NCBI GenBank assembly: GCA_024234895.1
Contig: JACKNJ010000003.1
Coordinates: 62,001-126,000 of the forward strand
Reading direction: 5' to 3'
From: Gammaproteobacteria bacterium
GTDB taxonomy: Bacteria; Pseudomonadota; Gammaproteobacteria; JACKNK01
Length of the DNA: 64,000 nucleotides
Shown here: piece after piece, positions 44,554 to 53,408 of the stretch
Layout: each line of letters begins with the position of its first letter
Position numbering within the stretch: the stretch's first letter is position 1
The notes under the pieces: model-generated
What the model was told of the DNA's origin: nothing
Seen by the model: only the letters and a program-made list of their open reading frames with translations
Databases searched by the model: none
Made by a program: the position numbers and the translations under genes

Positions 44554-45185
44554 TGCGCACCGTCGTCGCCAGTCTCAAGGGGGGTTCCGGCAAGAGCACA
44601 GTCACCTTCAATCTCGCCGTCTGGCTGGCGATGGCCGGTGTCAGGGTGCGCGCCTTCGATCTCGACCCGCAGGCCACGTTCAGTGACGTCATCGAGGTGC
44701 GCCAGGATGAACGCACCAAGCCGGTGCTCAAGCTCGAGGGAGGCATCGATGACCTGCGCGGCGCCACCCCCGGCGAGGGGGAGGAAGTCCTGGTCGATGT
44801 CGGCACCGCCGACATGGACGCGCTCAATGCCGCGATCACGCTGGCGGACCGTATACTCATCCCGGTGCAGCCCAGCCAGGCGGACATCTGGTCCGTGCAG
44901 CGATTCCTGCGCATGGTCGCCAAACAGCGCGACGAGATGCCGGAAGTGCTCGCCTTCATCAACCGCGCCGACACCCATCATGCGGTGCGGGAAAGCGACG
45001 AGGCCGCCGCCGCCCTGGTCACGCTGCCCGGGCTGCGCTTGCTGCGCCCCCGACTACGTCAACGCACCGCGTTCCGACGCTCGTTCAGCGAAGGTCAGGC
45101 GGTGTTCGAACTCGAACCGCGCGGCAAGGCCGCGCGCGAACTGCTCGCCCTCGCGGCGGCGACCTACGCCCACATACTCACCTGA
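44553..45185 (+). CDS. ParA/MinD-type ATPase
   Basis: A 210-residue soluble ATPase with the deviant Walker A LKGGSGKST (residues 8-16, signature Lys9 and Lys14), Walker A' FDLDPQATFSD (about 35-45), Walker B VLVDVG and the PVQPSQADIWSV segment. All are diagnostic of small ParA-family positioning ATPases. No parB or parS is next to it, and it overlaps the upstream exported-protein gene by one base. This looks like an orphan ParA that positions a cellular machine rather than DNA. A tail of hydrophobic residues suggests no MinD-type amphipathic helix. Confidence 0.88.
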   Translation: MRTVVASLKGGSGKSTVTFNLAVWLAMAGVRVRAFDLDPQATFSDVIEVRQDERTKPVLKLEGGIDDLRGATPGEGEEVLVDVGTADMDALNAAITLADRILIPVQPSQADIWSVQRFLRMVAKQRDEMPEVLAFINRADTHHAVRESDEAAAALVTLPGLRLLRPRLRQRTAFRRSFSEGQAVFELEPRGKAARELLALAAATYAHILT

Positions 45186-45206
45186 TCCGATTCGCAGGAG
45201 TCCCCG

Positions 45207-45881
45207 ATGAACCTGACCTTCCCCAAGGTTGGCCTTGCCGTCTTGCTGGTTTTCGCCTTTCTGATCCGCGACGACCTGTTCCCCTCGCACGACGAAACGC
45301 ATGCGGAGCCGGGCGCGGAAGCGCCTGCCAGCGAGGAACGGCATGCCGATTCGCAGGGTGGGGGCGAGCAGGTCGCTCCGCCGTCAGCAGCCGGGGAGAA
45401 ATCGGTCGAGGTGGTCGCGCCTTCCGTGGAAGCACCGGCTGAGCCGGTTTCGAAAGCGGCCGAGCCATCTGTGAGCACGGCCGCGGAGCGCGCGTCGGAT
45501 GCCGGGACGCCGGCGATTCCGGTCGCGGCGCCACCCGCCGGGGCCGATGTCGCGCAGACCGGGACCACCCAGGAATGGAGCGTGACCGAATACTGGGTCG
45601 CCGCACGGACCGCGTTCGCGCTCGGCGACATGCGTCGCGCCCGCGAGGAGTACGCGCAGGTCCTGTCCAACGAACCGGGCAACTGGTACGCGCATGAGGA
45701 ACTGGGCAACGTCTATGCTCGCACCAATCAGCTCGACAAGGCTGTCCATCATTACCAGCGCGCCTCCCTGCTGCTGGTCGGCGCCGGTCGTTACGAAGAC
45801 GCACGGCGCATCGCGCTACGCATGGCGCAGCTGTATCCAAACTGGAAGGACCGCGTGCCGGAAGGCCTCGCGGACCGCTGA
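45207..45881 (+). CDS. Membrane-anchored TPR protein
   Basis: A 224-residue protein with one N-terminal membrane helix (about 7-19, VGLAVLLVFAFLI), a long Ala/Glu/Pro-rich linker (25-120) and a C-terminal TPR region (about 125-215: YWVAARTAFALGDMRRAREEYAQVL, NWYAHEELGNVYARTNQLDKAVHHYQRA). It is likely a scaffold, tethered to the inner membrane, with the TPRs in the periplasm if the signal anchor is N-in. CAGGAG 6 bases before the ATG is a strong ribosome site. It follows parA by 21 bases. Confidence 0.82.
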   Translation: MNLTFPKVGLAVLLVFAFLIRDDLFPSHDETHAEPGAEAPASEERHADSQGGGEQVAPPSAAGEKSVEVVAPSVEAPAEPVSKAAEPSVSTAAERASDAGTPAIPVAAPPAGADVAQTGTTQEWSVTEYWVAARTAFALGDMRRAREEYAQVLSNEPGNWYAHEELGNVYARTNQLDKAVHHYQRASLLLVGAGRYEDARRIALRMAQLYPNWKDRVPEGLADR

Positions 45882-45934
45882 ATACCAATCACATTTGCGA
45901 TAACCCGTCAGCGAGCTATCGCGGGAGAGTAGAC

Positions 45935-47500
45935 ATGGCCAAGGCCAGCAAGGCGATCGAGAAGCGCCTGGAAAGCCTCGAAGCACACCTTGCGCAGGAG
46001 AACCCGGTGCTGCTCAACGTCGTGCGCAGCTTCCGCGAACTTGATCGCGTCGCCTACGGGCTCGGCCTGCTCAACCGCGATCAGTCCTACGCGACCCGCA
46101 TCCCATGGTGGCCGCTGGTCGCGCTGCTGGGCACGTTCTCGGCAGGCAAGTCCACGTTCATCAATCATTACCTTGGCACCCGCCTGCAGCAGACCGGCAA
46201 TCAGGCGGTCGACGACAAGTTCTCGGTCATGTGCTTCAGCCGCGAGGGCGAGGCGCGCACGCTGCCCGGTCTGGCGCTGGACGCCGATCCGCGCTTCCCG
46301 TTCTACAAGATCAGCCACGAAATCGAGAAGGTCGCCGCCGGCGAGGGCCGCCGCATCGACGCCTACATGCAGCTCAAGGCCTGCCCCTGCGACAGCCTGA
46401 AGGGCAAGATCATCATCGACTCGCCGGGGTTCGATGCGGATGCCCAGCGCACCTCGACGCTGCGCATCACCGATCACATCATCGACCTGTCCGATCTGGT
46501 GCTCGTGCTGTTCGATGCCCGCCACCCCGAGCCTGGCGCGATGCAGGACACGCTCCAGCACCTCGTGTCGGACACGATCAACCGGCACGACTCCAGCAAG
46601 TTCCTGTACATCCTCAACCAGATCGACACCACCGCGCGCGAGGACAACCCGGAAGATGTCATCGCCGCCTGGCAGCGCGCGCTGGCGCAGAGGGGTCTCA
46701 CCGCAGGCCGGTTCTACACGATCTACAACCCCGATGCCGCGGTGCCGATCGAGAACGAGGCCTTGCGCAAACGCTTCGAATCCAAGCGGGACGCGGACCT
46801 GGCCGAGATCTACTCGCGCATGCATCAGGTTGAGGTCGAACGCGATTACCGCATCGTCGGCTCACTGGAGAAGGTCGCGCGCGCGATCGAGGAACGCCAC
46901 GTTCCGTATCTGCGGGAACTGCTCGACCGCTGGCGCGCCAAGGTCGTGTTTGGCGATGCCCTGCTGTTCGGCTCGCTCGCGGCGGCGGCGATCGGCGGCA
47001 GCATCTGGGCCGGCTGGTGGGATGGTCTGCGTTTCGATCCGCCGTGGATGGCCTGGGCGATGTCCCATCCGATCATCAGCGGGATTGGCGGCGCGGTCGC
47101 GCTGATCATCCTGATCGCCCTGCATTTCGCGATCCGGCGCGGCGCGGCGCGTGGCTGCACGCGTTCGATCCTGCGCGAGATGCCGGAAGGCATGCAGCGG
47201 GAAAGCATCCTGCGCGCCTTTGCCCGGAGCACCCGACCGATCCGGCCTTTGTTCGCGCGCAACCCGGCCGGCTGGGGGCGCTGGGCGCGCAAGCGCATCA
47301 CGCGGGTTCTCGCGGACGCCAACGGCTATGTGCAGGAACTGAACGACCGCTTCACCAATCCGTCCGGCCCGAAGGCCGAGCCAGGTTCTGCTGCCGCGCC
47401 TGCGACTGCGGCGACCGAGCCTGCCGACAAGGCGACCCCGCCGGTTGTTGATCGTGAGGCGGTCGACAAGCTCGCCGAACGGCGTGAGCGGGCTGGGTGA
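45935..47500 (+). CDS. Dynamin-like GTPase with two membrane segments
   Basis: A 521-residue large GTPase. G1 is GTFSAGKST (66-74), G3 is DSPG (162-165) and G4 is NQID (228-231); the switch Thr region lies around 88-95. The SAGKST P-loop is typical of dynamin-family GTPases. After the G domain comes a helical stretch, two hydrophobic segments (about 342-364 and 380-401, forming a hairpin in the membrane) and a basic helical region, ending in an Ala/Pro-rich tail. Such proteins remodel or tether membranes. The gene is 53 bases after the TPR gene, last in the operon with RND and ParA genes, an unusual association. Confidence 0.85.
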   Translation: MAKASKAIEKRLESLEAHLAQENPVLLNVVRSFRELDRVAYGLGLLNRDQSYATRIPWWPLVALLGTFSAGKSTFINHYLGTRLQQTGNQAVDDKFSVMCFSREGEARTLPGLALDADPRFPFYKISHEIEKVAAGEGRRIDAYMQLKACPCDSLKGKIIIDSPGFDADAQRTSTLRITDHIIDLSDLVLVLFDARHPEPGAMQDTLQHLVSDTINRHDSSKFLYILNQIDTTAREDNPEDVIAAWQRALAQRGLTAGRFYTIYNPDAAVPIENEALRKRFESKRDADLAEIYSRMHQVEVERDYRIVGSLEKVARAIEERHVPYLRELLDRWRAKVVFGDALLFGSLAAAAIGGSIWAGWWDGLRFDPPWMAWAMSHPIISGIGGAVALIILIALHFAIRRGAARGCTRSILREMPEGMQRESILRAFARSTRPIRPLFARNPAGWGRWARKRITRVLADANGYVQELNDRFTNPSGPKAEPGSAAAPATAATEPADKATPPVVDREAVDKLAERRERAG

Positions 47501-47544
47501 GGTTGGGTTGATGATGTTTCCGACATCATCGATCTGAGTGGCAT

Positions 47545-47660
47545 GGCTTCCAGGGGCCGGTAAGGCCTCTTGGGACACGCAACAAGTGCACCCATGCATG
47601 CTCGACGGCGCGATCCATCGCGCCGACGGTCCCAACAGGCCTTACCGGCCCCTGGAAGCC
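47545..47660. repeat. Long inverted repeat with nested hairpin
   Basis: Arms of 32 bases (47545-47576 and 47629-47660), complementary except for one mismatch; the outer part begins GGCTTCCAGGGGCCGGTAAG. Between them is a second perfect hairpin GGCGCGAT-CC-ATCGCGCC (47607-47624). The element is 44 bases beyond the GTPase stop. Another dyad, GATGATGT-TTCCG-ACATCATC, precedes it (around 47511-47531). It has no T-run, so it is not a standard terminator. It could be a MITE-like or REP-pair element. Confidence 0.88.
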
Positions 47661-47681
47661 TGGAGAGGTGGGTGGAACTGA

Positions 47682-47716
47682 AGAAGGGCCGCCGGCATTG
47701 AGCCGGCGGCCCTTCT
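47682..47716. terminator. Strong 15-bp hairpin, possible terminator
   Basis: AGAAGGGCCGCCGGC and its exact complement around the loop ATTGA. No clean T-run follows (only TTTTG some 13 bases on), so it may be an RNA-stabilising or weak terminating structure. From here to 47910 I see only a weak GATGATGT/ACGTCATC dyad near 47861 and no gene. Confidence 0.5.
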
Positions 47717-47916
47717 AGTTGGTGGTGCTTTTGTAGGGGGATGCGCCTTCGGTTTATCCCCCCTGCAACGGTGGCAAGCATTAAGCGATGCGACCGGCTC
47801 AATGCCGGTTGCGGCGCTTCCATTCCCCAACCTCCCGAAGCCATGCGACAAAAGCTGATGATGTCGAACACGTCATCAACTCCCCAAAACGCCGACTGCG
47901 CGTAGCGCGCTCCAAT

Positions 47917-47943
47917 AAACAAAAAGGGCGCCCGAAGGCGCCC
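47917..47943 (-). terminator. Terminator of leuC
   Basis: On the minus strand GGGCGCC-TTCG-GGCGCCC is followed by TTTTTGTTTATT, 31 bases past the leuC stop. It shows that leuC transcription ends here, without a leuD. Confidence 0.92.
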
Positions 47944-47974
47944 AATTCCACAACCTGACATCAAGTCATCAAGA

Positions 47975-49378
47975 TCAATCCTCGCGGATATCCACGAAGT
48001 GACCGGCAACCGCGGCGGCGGCAGCCATTGCCGGACTGACCAGATGGGTGCGGCCACCCTGACCCTGGCGGCCTTCGAAGTTGCGGTTCGAGGTCGAGGC
48101 GCAGTGCTCGCCGGGGTTCAGGCGGTCGGCGTTCATTGCCAGGCACATCGAACAGCCCGGCTCGCGCCATTCGAAACCGGCTTCGATGAATATCTTGTCC
48201 AGCCCCTCGTGTTCGGCCTGCGCCTTCACCAGACCGGAACCGGGCACGACCATCGCCTGCTTGACGCTGGCGGCGACCTTGCCGCCCTTGATCGCGGCGG
48301 CGGCCGCACGCAGATCCTCGATACGGGAGTTGGTGCAGGAGCCGATGAACACGCGGTCGACGGGGATGTCGGTGATCTTCTGGCCGGCCTTGAGGCCCAT
48401 GTAATCGAGCGCACGACGCATGCCGTTCGCCTTGACCGCGTTCTTCTCGTCGTCCGGGTTGGGGATCACGCCGTCGACCGGGAGCACCATTTCCGGCGAG
48501 GTGCCCCAGGTGACCTGCGGCAGAATCCGGCTCGCGTCGATACGCACCACGCGGTCGAACACCGCGTCGTCGTCGGAATGCAGGTCGAACCAGGCGGCGA
48601 CGGCCTGATCCCACTGCTCGCCCTTGGGCGTGTAGGGGCGCCCGTAGAGGTACTCGACCGTGGTTTCGTCGACCGCGACGATGCCGGCGCGGGCGCCGGC
48701 CTCGATGGTCATGTTGCAGACCGTCATGCGGCCTTCCATGGACAGCGCGCGGATCGCGTCGCCGCCGAACTCGATGGTGTAGCCGTTGCCGCCGGCGGTG
48801 CCGATCTCGCCGATGATCGCGAGCACGATGTCCTTCGCGGTCACGCCCGGGCCGACCTGGCCGTCGACGCTGACCAGCATGGATCTGGACTTCTTCTGCA
48901 ACAGCGTCTGGGTCGCCAGTACATGCTCGACCTCGGAGGTGCCGATGCCGAAGGCGAGCGCGCCGAGTGCGCCGTGCGTGGAGGTGTGCGAGTCGCCGCA
49001 GACGGTGATCATGCCGGGCAGGATCGCGCCCTGTTCCGGGCCGACCACGTGCACGATGCCCTGACGCCGGTCGCCCATGTGGAATTCGACGATGCCGAAT
49101 TCACGGGTGTTCTTGCCCAGCGTCTCGACCTGGGTGCGGGAAACCGGATCGGCGATGCCCGCCGCGCGGTTGATGGTCGGTACGTTGTGATCCGGCGTCG
49201 CGAGCGCCGCCTGCGGGCGCCAGAGCTTGCGACCGGCCATGCGCAGGCCTTCGAAGGCCTGCGGCGAGGTGACCTCATGGACGAGGTGGCGGTCGATGTA
49301 GAGCAACGCGGTGCCGTCCTCGTCGGTGCGCACCAGGTGCTGTTCCCAGATCTTGTCGTAGAGCGTCTTGCCGGCCAT
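47975..49378 (-). CDS. leuC: 3-isopropylmalate dehydratase large subunit
   Basis: A 467-residue aconitase-family enzyme that, with LeuD, isomerises isopropylmalate in leucine synthesis. The [4Fe-4S] cysteines are in GSCTNSR (about 345-351) and CSMCLAMN (about 407-414). Other family blocks include VTVCGDSHTSTHGALGALAFGIG and NMTIEAGARAGIVAVDETT. The length is usual. leuD normally follows directly, but here a terminator follows instead, so the small subunit is encoded elsewhere. Confidence 0.96.
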   Translation of the reverse strand: MAGKTLYDKIWEQHLVRTDEDGTALLYIDRHLVHEVTSPQAFEGLRMAGRKLWRPQAALATPDHNVPTINRAAGIADPVSRTQVETLGKNTREFGIVEFHMGDRRQGIVHVVGPEQGAILPGMITVCGDSHTSTHGALGALAFGIGTSEVEHVLATQTLLQKKSRSMLVSVDGQVGPGVTAKDIVLAIIGEIGTAGGNGYTIEFGGDAIRALSMEGRMTVCNMTIEAGARAGIVAVDETTVEYLYGRPYTPKGEQWDQAVAAWFDLHSDDDAVFDRVVRIDASRILPQVTWGTSPEMVLPVDGVIPNPDDEKNAVKANGMRRALDYMGLKAGQKITDIPVDRVFIGSCTNSRIEDLRAAAAAIKGGKVAASVKQAMVVPGSGLVKAQAEHEGLDKIFIEAGFEWREPGCSMCLAMNADRLNPGEHCASTSNRNFEGRQGQGGRTHLVSPAMAAAAAVAGHFVDIRED

Positions 49379-49480
49379 GTGGAATCTGCCGCTGAGCGGC
49401 GTTCGGAAAGGGGAAAGGGCGGAATTATACCGGAACGATCCGGCTGGCCGCGTGCGGCAAAGCCGATGAGGATTCCGTCT

Positions 49481-52234
49481 TCAATACGCGCGCAGGCGCT
49501 CCAGCATCTCCATCGCGGCGGGTTTGTCGGGGAAATCGGCGTAGGTGATCAGCAGGCGGCGGATCTGGCCGCGCGCTTCGCTGTAATTACCGGTGGCCTC
49601 GAAGGCGCCCGCGAGGTGGTATCGCAGCGCCGGTTCCGTGCGCAGCGTGTCGATGGCCTTCTCCAGCAGGGGGATCGCCTCGGCGCCGCGTTCGTTGCGG
49701 ATCAGTGCCTGGGCGTAGGTGTCGAGGATCACCGGGTTGTCCGGCTCGCGCTGATGGGCCTGCTCCGCGTAGCCGAGTGCAACCTTCGGCTCGTCGGCCA
49801 GCAGGCGCATGGCGAGATTGTTCAGGGCGATCACGTTGTCGGGCTGGCGGGCCAGGATGGCGTCGTATTCGAGCCGCGCGCCGGCATCGCCGGCGCGGTC
49901 GAGCTCGGCGGCCAGCAGCAGGCGCACGTTCACGTCCTCGGGATGATCGGTCAGCCACTCGCGCAGGGTCTTGAACGCGTCTTCCCTGCTTTCCTCGGCC
50001 GGGCGGTTGCGGAACAGCTTGATCAGCAGGTTGGCGCTGGGTTGCAGGCGCATGGCCTTGGCGTAGGCGGCGTGCGCGGCGGCCCTGTCGCCTTCCTTGG
50101 CGAGGATGTCGCCGAGCATTTCATTGGGGCTGGCGTCGAGCGGATTGCGCAGCGCCAGTCGGCGCAGTTCACGTTTCGCGTCGGCCTCGCGGGCGGTGCC
50201 GGCCTGCAGGCCGGTCATGCGCATCGCGGCGCGCAGGTCGCTGCGCGGGGCGATGATCGCGGCGCGCTGATAGGCATCGATGGCGTCGTTGACGCGGCGC
50301 GCGCCGAGCAGGGCCTCGGCGTAATAGAACCAGTCGGCGTAGTCGGCGTCCTCGCGCTCGACCTGCTTGGCGAGCAGTTCCGCCGCTTCCGGGAAATAGC
50401 CGCCGGCGATGCGGGCGCGCGCGAGCAGACGGATCGCACGCGGGGAATGCGGCTGCGCGTCGAGGACATTGAACGCGGTGGCCTGGGCGCGTTCGAATTC
50501 ACGGTCGCGGAGCAGGTTTTCGACCAGGATCTCGCCGCTGACCAGTTCGCCGGGGTGGGTATCCTGGATCGCCTGCAACTGCCGATAGGTCTCGTCGCGG
50601 TCGTTCGCCAGCGCCGCCAACCGCGCGAGTTGCAGATGCGCGCCGATGTGCCCGGCGTGGGTTTCGATCAGCGCGGTCAGTTGCGATCTGGCGACATCGA
50701 GATCGCCGCGCAGCAGCGCGGCGCGGCTGAGGTTGAGTTGCGCGGCCGGGAAGTTCGCGTGGTTCTGCAAGGCCTGCTCGAAAGCCGCACGGGCATCATC
50801 GGGTCGGCCTTCCGCCAGCGCGATCGCGCCCAGCAGGTTCTGGACGCTTGCCGATTCAGGCTGCCGCGCACCGAGTTCGGCCCCGGTCGCGGCAGCCTGT
50901 TCGATCTGGCCGAGATTGAGCAGCGCGACCGCGAGGTAATAGCTGGTCGGGTCCGGGTGGGTGACGCTGAGCGCGCGCAAGCCATCCAGCCCCGCCGTGG
51001 CTTCCCCGGATGCGAGGCGCGCGGCCGCGAGATTGAGTCGCAGATCCGGGGAGTCGTCGAGCGTGTCGCGGAGCACGGCCTCCGCGCGCGCGGTGGCGCC
51101 GATCCTCAACAGCATCGCGCCGAACAGCCGTTTGACCCGTGGCGAGGCCTTGCCGGCTTCGACGATCGGCTCAAGCAGGGTCACCGCGTCGCCGGAATTA
51201 CCGGCCGCGACCTCCAGCGTCGCCAGCGCGACGCGCGCCTCGATGCTATTGGGCAGACTGCTGAGCACGCGCCGCAGACGGTCGCGCGCGGTCTGGGTGT
51301 CGCCGGCGGCCTGCGCGATCAGGCCGTCGATCAGCAGGCTGGGGACATGCTCGGGCATCGCGCCGAGGGCGCTGTCGATGTATTGGCGGGCGTTGTCGAG
51401 GTCGCCGTTACGCAGGGCCAGATTGCTGGCCAGATGGGCGACCATCGGGTCCTGCGGACGCTGCTTGCGGGCGGCGTCGATGATCAGGGCGGCGCTGTCC
51501 AGATCGTTGGTGGAGAGCGCGATCGCGGCGCGCCCGAGCTTGGCGAGAAAATTATCCGGGTCCAGTTCGAGGGTGCGACCGAACGCGGTCTGCGCGTCAT
51601 CGGCGCGGCCCTGACGTTGCGCGAGCTCGCCGGCGACCTCCCAGCATTCGGCACAGTCCGGGAAGGTCGCCAGCAGTGGGCGCAGGAAACGGTCGGCGTC
51701 CGCCAGGCGGTCGTCAAGCAGGCTGATGCGCGCCCGCGCAAGCTGGGCATCGCGGTTGTCGCGGTCGAGGATCAGCGCGCTGTCCAGGTTGCGCCGCGCG
51801 GTCACGCGGTCGCCGATCGCGTCATGGGCAAGCGCGCGCAGGGTGAGAATCCGTGAGCGCAGCGGTTCCGACATGTTCAGGTCGGTGTCGAGTTCGTTGA
51901 GCAATTGTTCGAAGCGTTCCTGCAGAAGCAGGGCGCGCCCGAGCACGGGCAGCACCACGTCCCGGGGCATGCCGGCCTTGAGGACTTTGCGCAGTTCCTG
52001 TTCGCCGGGCCCGGCGGCGTTCTGGTCGACGTACAGTTTCCCGAGCAGGAAGCGCAATTCCAGATCATCGGGTGAGTCCTTGAGGGTGTCGCGCATCAGC
52101 TGTTCCGCCTCGCGCAGCTGGCCGGACTCGATCATCTGCATGGCGCGACCGAGCGCGGCATCCCCGGCGGCGGCGGGCGGCGCGATGCTCAGCGACAGAA
52201 GCAGGGCAAGCAGGGGGCGGGCGGGTTTGATCAT
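49481..52234 (-). CDS. prsT: PEP-CTERM system TPR protein PrsT-like
   Basis: A 917-residue exported protein with a signal peptide (about 1-23, ending AAA) followed by back-to-back TPR units over almost the whole length (MQMIESGQLREAEQLMRDTL; ALAHDAIGDRVTARRNLDSAL; and so on to ATGNYSEARGQIRRLL). Length, signal peptide and TPR arrangement match PrsT, the TPR protein of exosortase (XrtA)/PEP-CTERM exopolysaccharide loci. No exosortase or polysaccharide gene adjoins it, so the name rests on architecture. The PEP-CTERM-like tail at 16.4 kb supports the system's presence in this genome. It is divergent from galU. Confidence 0.75.
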   Translation of the reverse strand: MIKPARPLLALLLSLSIAPPAAAGDAALGRAMQMIESGQLREAEQLMRDTLKDSPDDLELRFLLGKLYVDQNAAGPGEQELRKVLKAGMPRDVVLPVLGRALLLQERFEQLLNELDTDLNMSEPLRSRILTLRALAHDAIGDRVTARRNLDSALILDRDNRDAQLARARISLLDDRLADADRFLRPLLATFPDCAECWEVAGELAQRQGRADDAQTAFGRTLELDPDNFLAKLGRAAIALSTNDLDSAALIIDAARKQRPQDPMVAHLASNLALRNGDLDNARQYIDSALGAMPEHVPSLLIDGLIAQAAGDTQTARDRLRRVLSSLPNSIEARVALATLEVAAGNSGDAVTLLEPIVEAGKASPRVKRLFGAMLLRIGATARAEAVLRDTLDDSPDLRLNLAAARLASGEATAGLDGLRALSVTHPDPTSYYLAVALLNLGQIEQAAATGAELGARQPESASVQNLLGAIALAEGRPDDARAAFEQALQNHANFPAAQLNLSRAALLRGDLDVARSQLTALIETHAGHIGAHLQLARLAALANDRDETYRQLQAIQDTHPGELVSGEILVENLLRDREFERAQATAFNVLDAQPHSPRAIRLLARARIAGGYFPEAAELLAKQVEREDADYADWFYYAEALLGARRVNDAIDAYQRAAIIAPRSDLRAAMRMTGLQAGTAREADAKRELRRLALRNPLDASPNEMLGDILAKEGDRAAAHAAYAKAMRLQPSANLLIKLFRNRPAEESREDAFKTLREWLTDHPEDVNVRLLLAAELDRAGDAGARLEYDAILARQPDNVIALNNLAMRLLADEPKVALGYAEQAHQREPDNPVILDTYAQALIRNERGAEAIPLLEKAIDTLRTEPALRYHLAGAFEATGNYSEARGQIRRLLITYADFPDKPAAMEMLERLRAY

Positions 52235-52550
52235 TGCGTTTCAGGTCGACGAGGGGTTGGGGCGCGGCAATGGGGCATCTTAGGAGCGCGGCGAGGAACC
52301 GACAAACACCGATGCGCATCAACGCCGCTGCGGGGACCGGGCTGCTAACCCGCATTTCTCACCAGATCGACGAGTCCTCGCTGATCGTTTGAATCCACGG
52401 CAAATTTTCTTTCGTCGGGAATACAGTGAGTATTTCGCTCCTTCCGAAAATCTCCCGTTATTCCAGCGTCCGGCGCGATCACCCCGCCCCCTGGTGGAAA
52501 ATGCGGGCTAATATCGCCGGTCATGTTTTACCAGCCAGCCAGAATTGATC
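52235..52550. other. 316-bp divergent promoter region prsT / galU
   Basis: Contains the start signals for both genes and an AT-richer stretch near 52380-52450 (AAATTTTC, TTTCTTTCG). I see no repeat, terminator or recognisable operator. Confidence 0.5.
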
Positions 52551-53381
52551 ATGTCCGTCCGTAAATGCCTGTTCCCGGCCGCCGGTTATGGCACCCGCTT
52601 CCTGCCCGCCACCAAGGCGATGCCCAAGGAGATGCTGCCCATCGTCAACACGCCGCTGATCCAGTACGGCGTCGACGAGGCGCTGGCCGCCGGCATGAAC
52701 AACATCGCCATCGTCACGGGGCGCGGCAAGCGTGCGCTCGCCGATCACTTCGATATCAGCTACGAGCTGGAGCATCAGATCAGGGGCTCGTCGAAGGAGG
52801 CATCCCTGGCGGGTATCCGCCGCCTGATGGAGAACTGCGTGTTCTCGTTCACCCGGCAGATGGAGATGAAGGGGCTGGGGCACGCCATCCTGACCGGCGA
52901 GACGCTGATCGGTAACGAGCCGTTCGGGGTGTTGCTGGCGGACGATCTGTGCGTCGGCAAGGAGCACGACGTGATGACGCAGCTCGTGCACGTTTACGAA
53001 CGCTTCGGGTGCAGCGTGGTGGCGGTCGAGGAAGTGCCGCGCGAGGAGACTTACAAGTACGGTGTGATCGTCGCGGACGAGATCGAGAGCGGCCTGTACG
53101 AGGTTCGCGACATGGTCGAGAAGCCGAAGGTCGAGGAAGCGCCGTCGAACATGGCCATCATTGGCCGCTATCTGCTGACCCCGGACATCTTCGACATCAT
53201 CCGCGAGACGCCGCCGGGCCTTAACGGCGAGATCCAGATCACCGATGCCTTGAAGACGCAGGCCAGCCGGGGCCGCGTGCTGGCCCTGAAGTTCTCCGGG
53301 CGCCGCTTCGACTGCGGCAGCGTCGATGGCTTCGTCGAGGCGACCAACTACTTCTATCAGCGGATGAAGGAGCGGGGCTGA
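52551..53381 (+). CDS. galU: UTP-glucose-1-phosphate uridylyltransferase
   Basis: A 276-residue enzyme making UDP-glucose from UTP and glucose-1-phosphate. The N-terminal nucleotide-binding motif is FPAAGYGTRFLPATKAMPKE; QYGVDEALAAG, the KGLGHAIL loop and NGEIQITDAL are also typical of GalU. The ATG at 52551 is the family start; an in-frame TTG lies two codons earlier. UDP-glucose feeds exopolysaccharide and glycogen metabolism, which fits PrsT and GlgP nearby. Confidence 0.95.
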   Translation: MSVRKCLFPAAGYGTRFLPATKAMPKEMLPIVNTPLIQYGVDEALAAGMNNIAIVTGRGKRALADHFDISYELEHQIRGSSKEASLAGIRRLMENCVFSFTRQMEMKGLGHAILTGETLIGNEPFGVLLADDLCVGKEHDVMTQLVHVYERFGCSVVAVEEVPREETYKYGVIVADEIESGLYEVRDMVEKPKVEEAPSNMAIIGRYLLTPDIFDIIRETPPGLNGEIQITDALKTQASRGRVLALKFSGRRFDCGSVDGFVEATNYFYQRMKERG

Positions 53382-53408
53382 TCGTCCGCGTTCAGGTCGG
53401 TGGTCGTG

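Noticed and set aside
44553..45185. Chromosome-partition parA
   Set aside because: No parB or parS is adjacent and the gene is embedded in an envelope-transport operon, so I did not give it the partition role.
47999..51856. Plus-strand open frame of 1285 codons opposite leuC and prsT
   Set aside because: It covers two genes and the gap between them without a ribosome site or recognisable motif; a shadow of high-GC codon bias.
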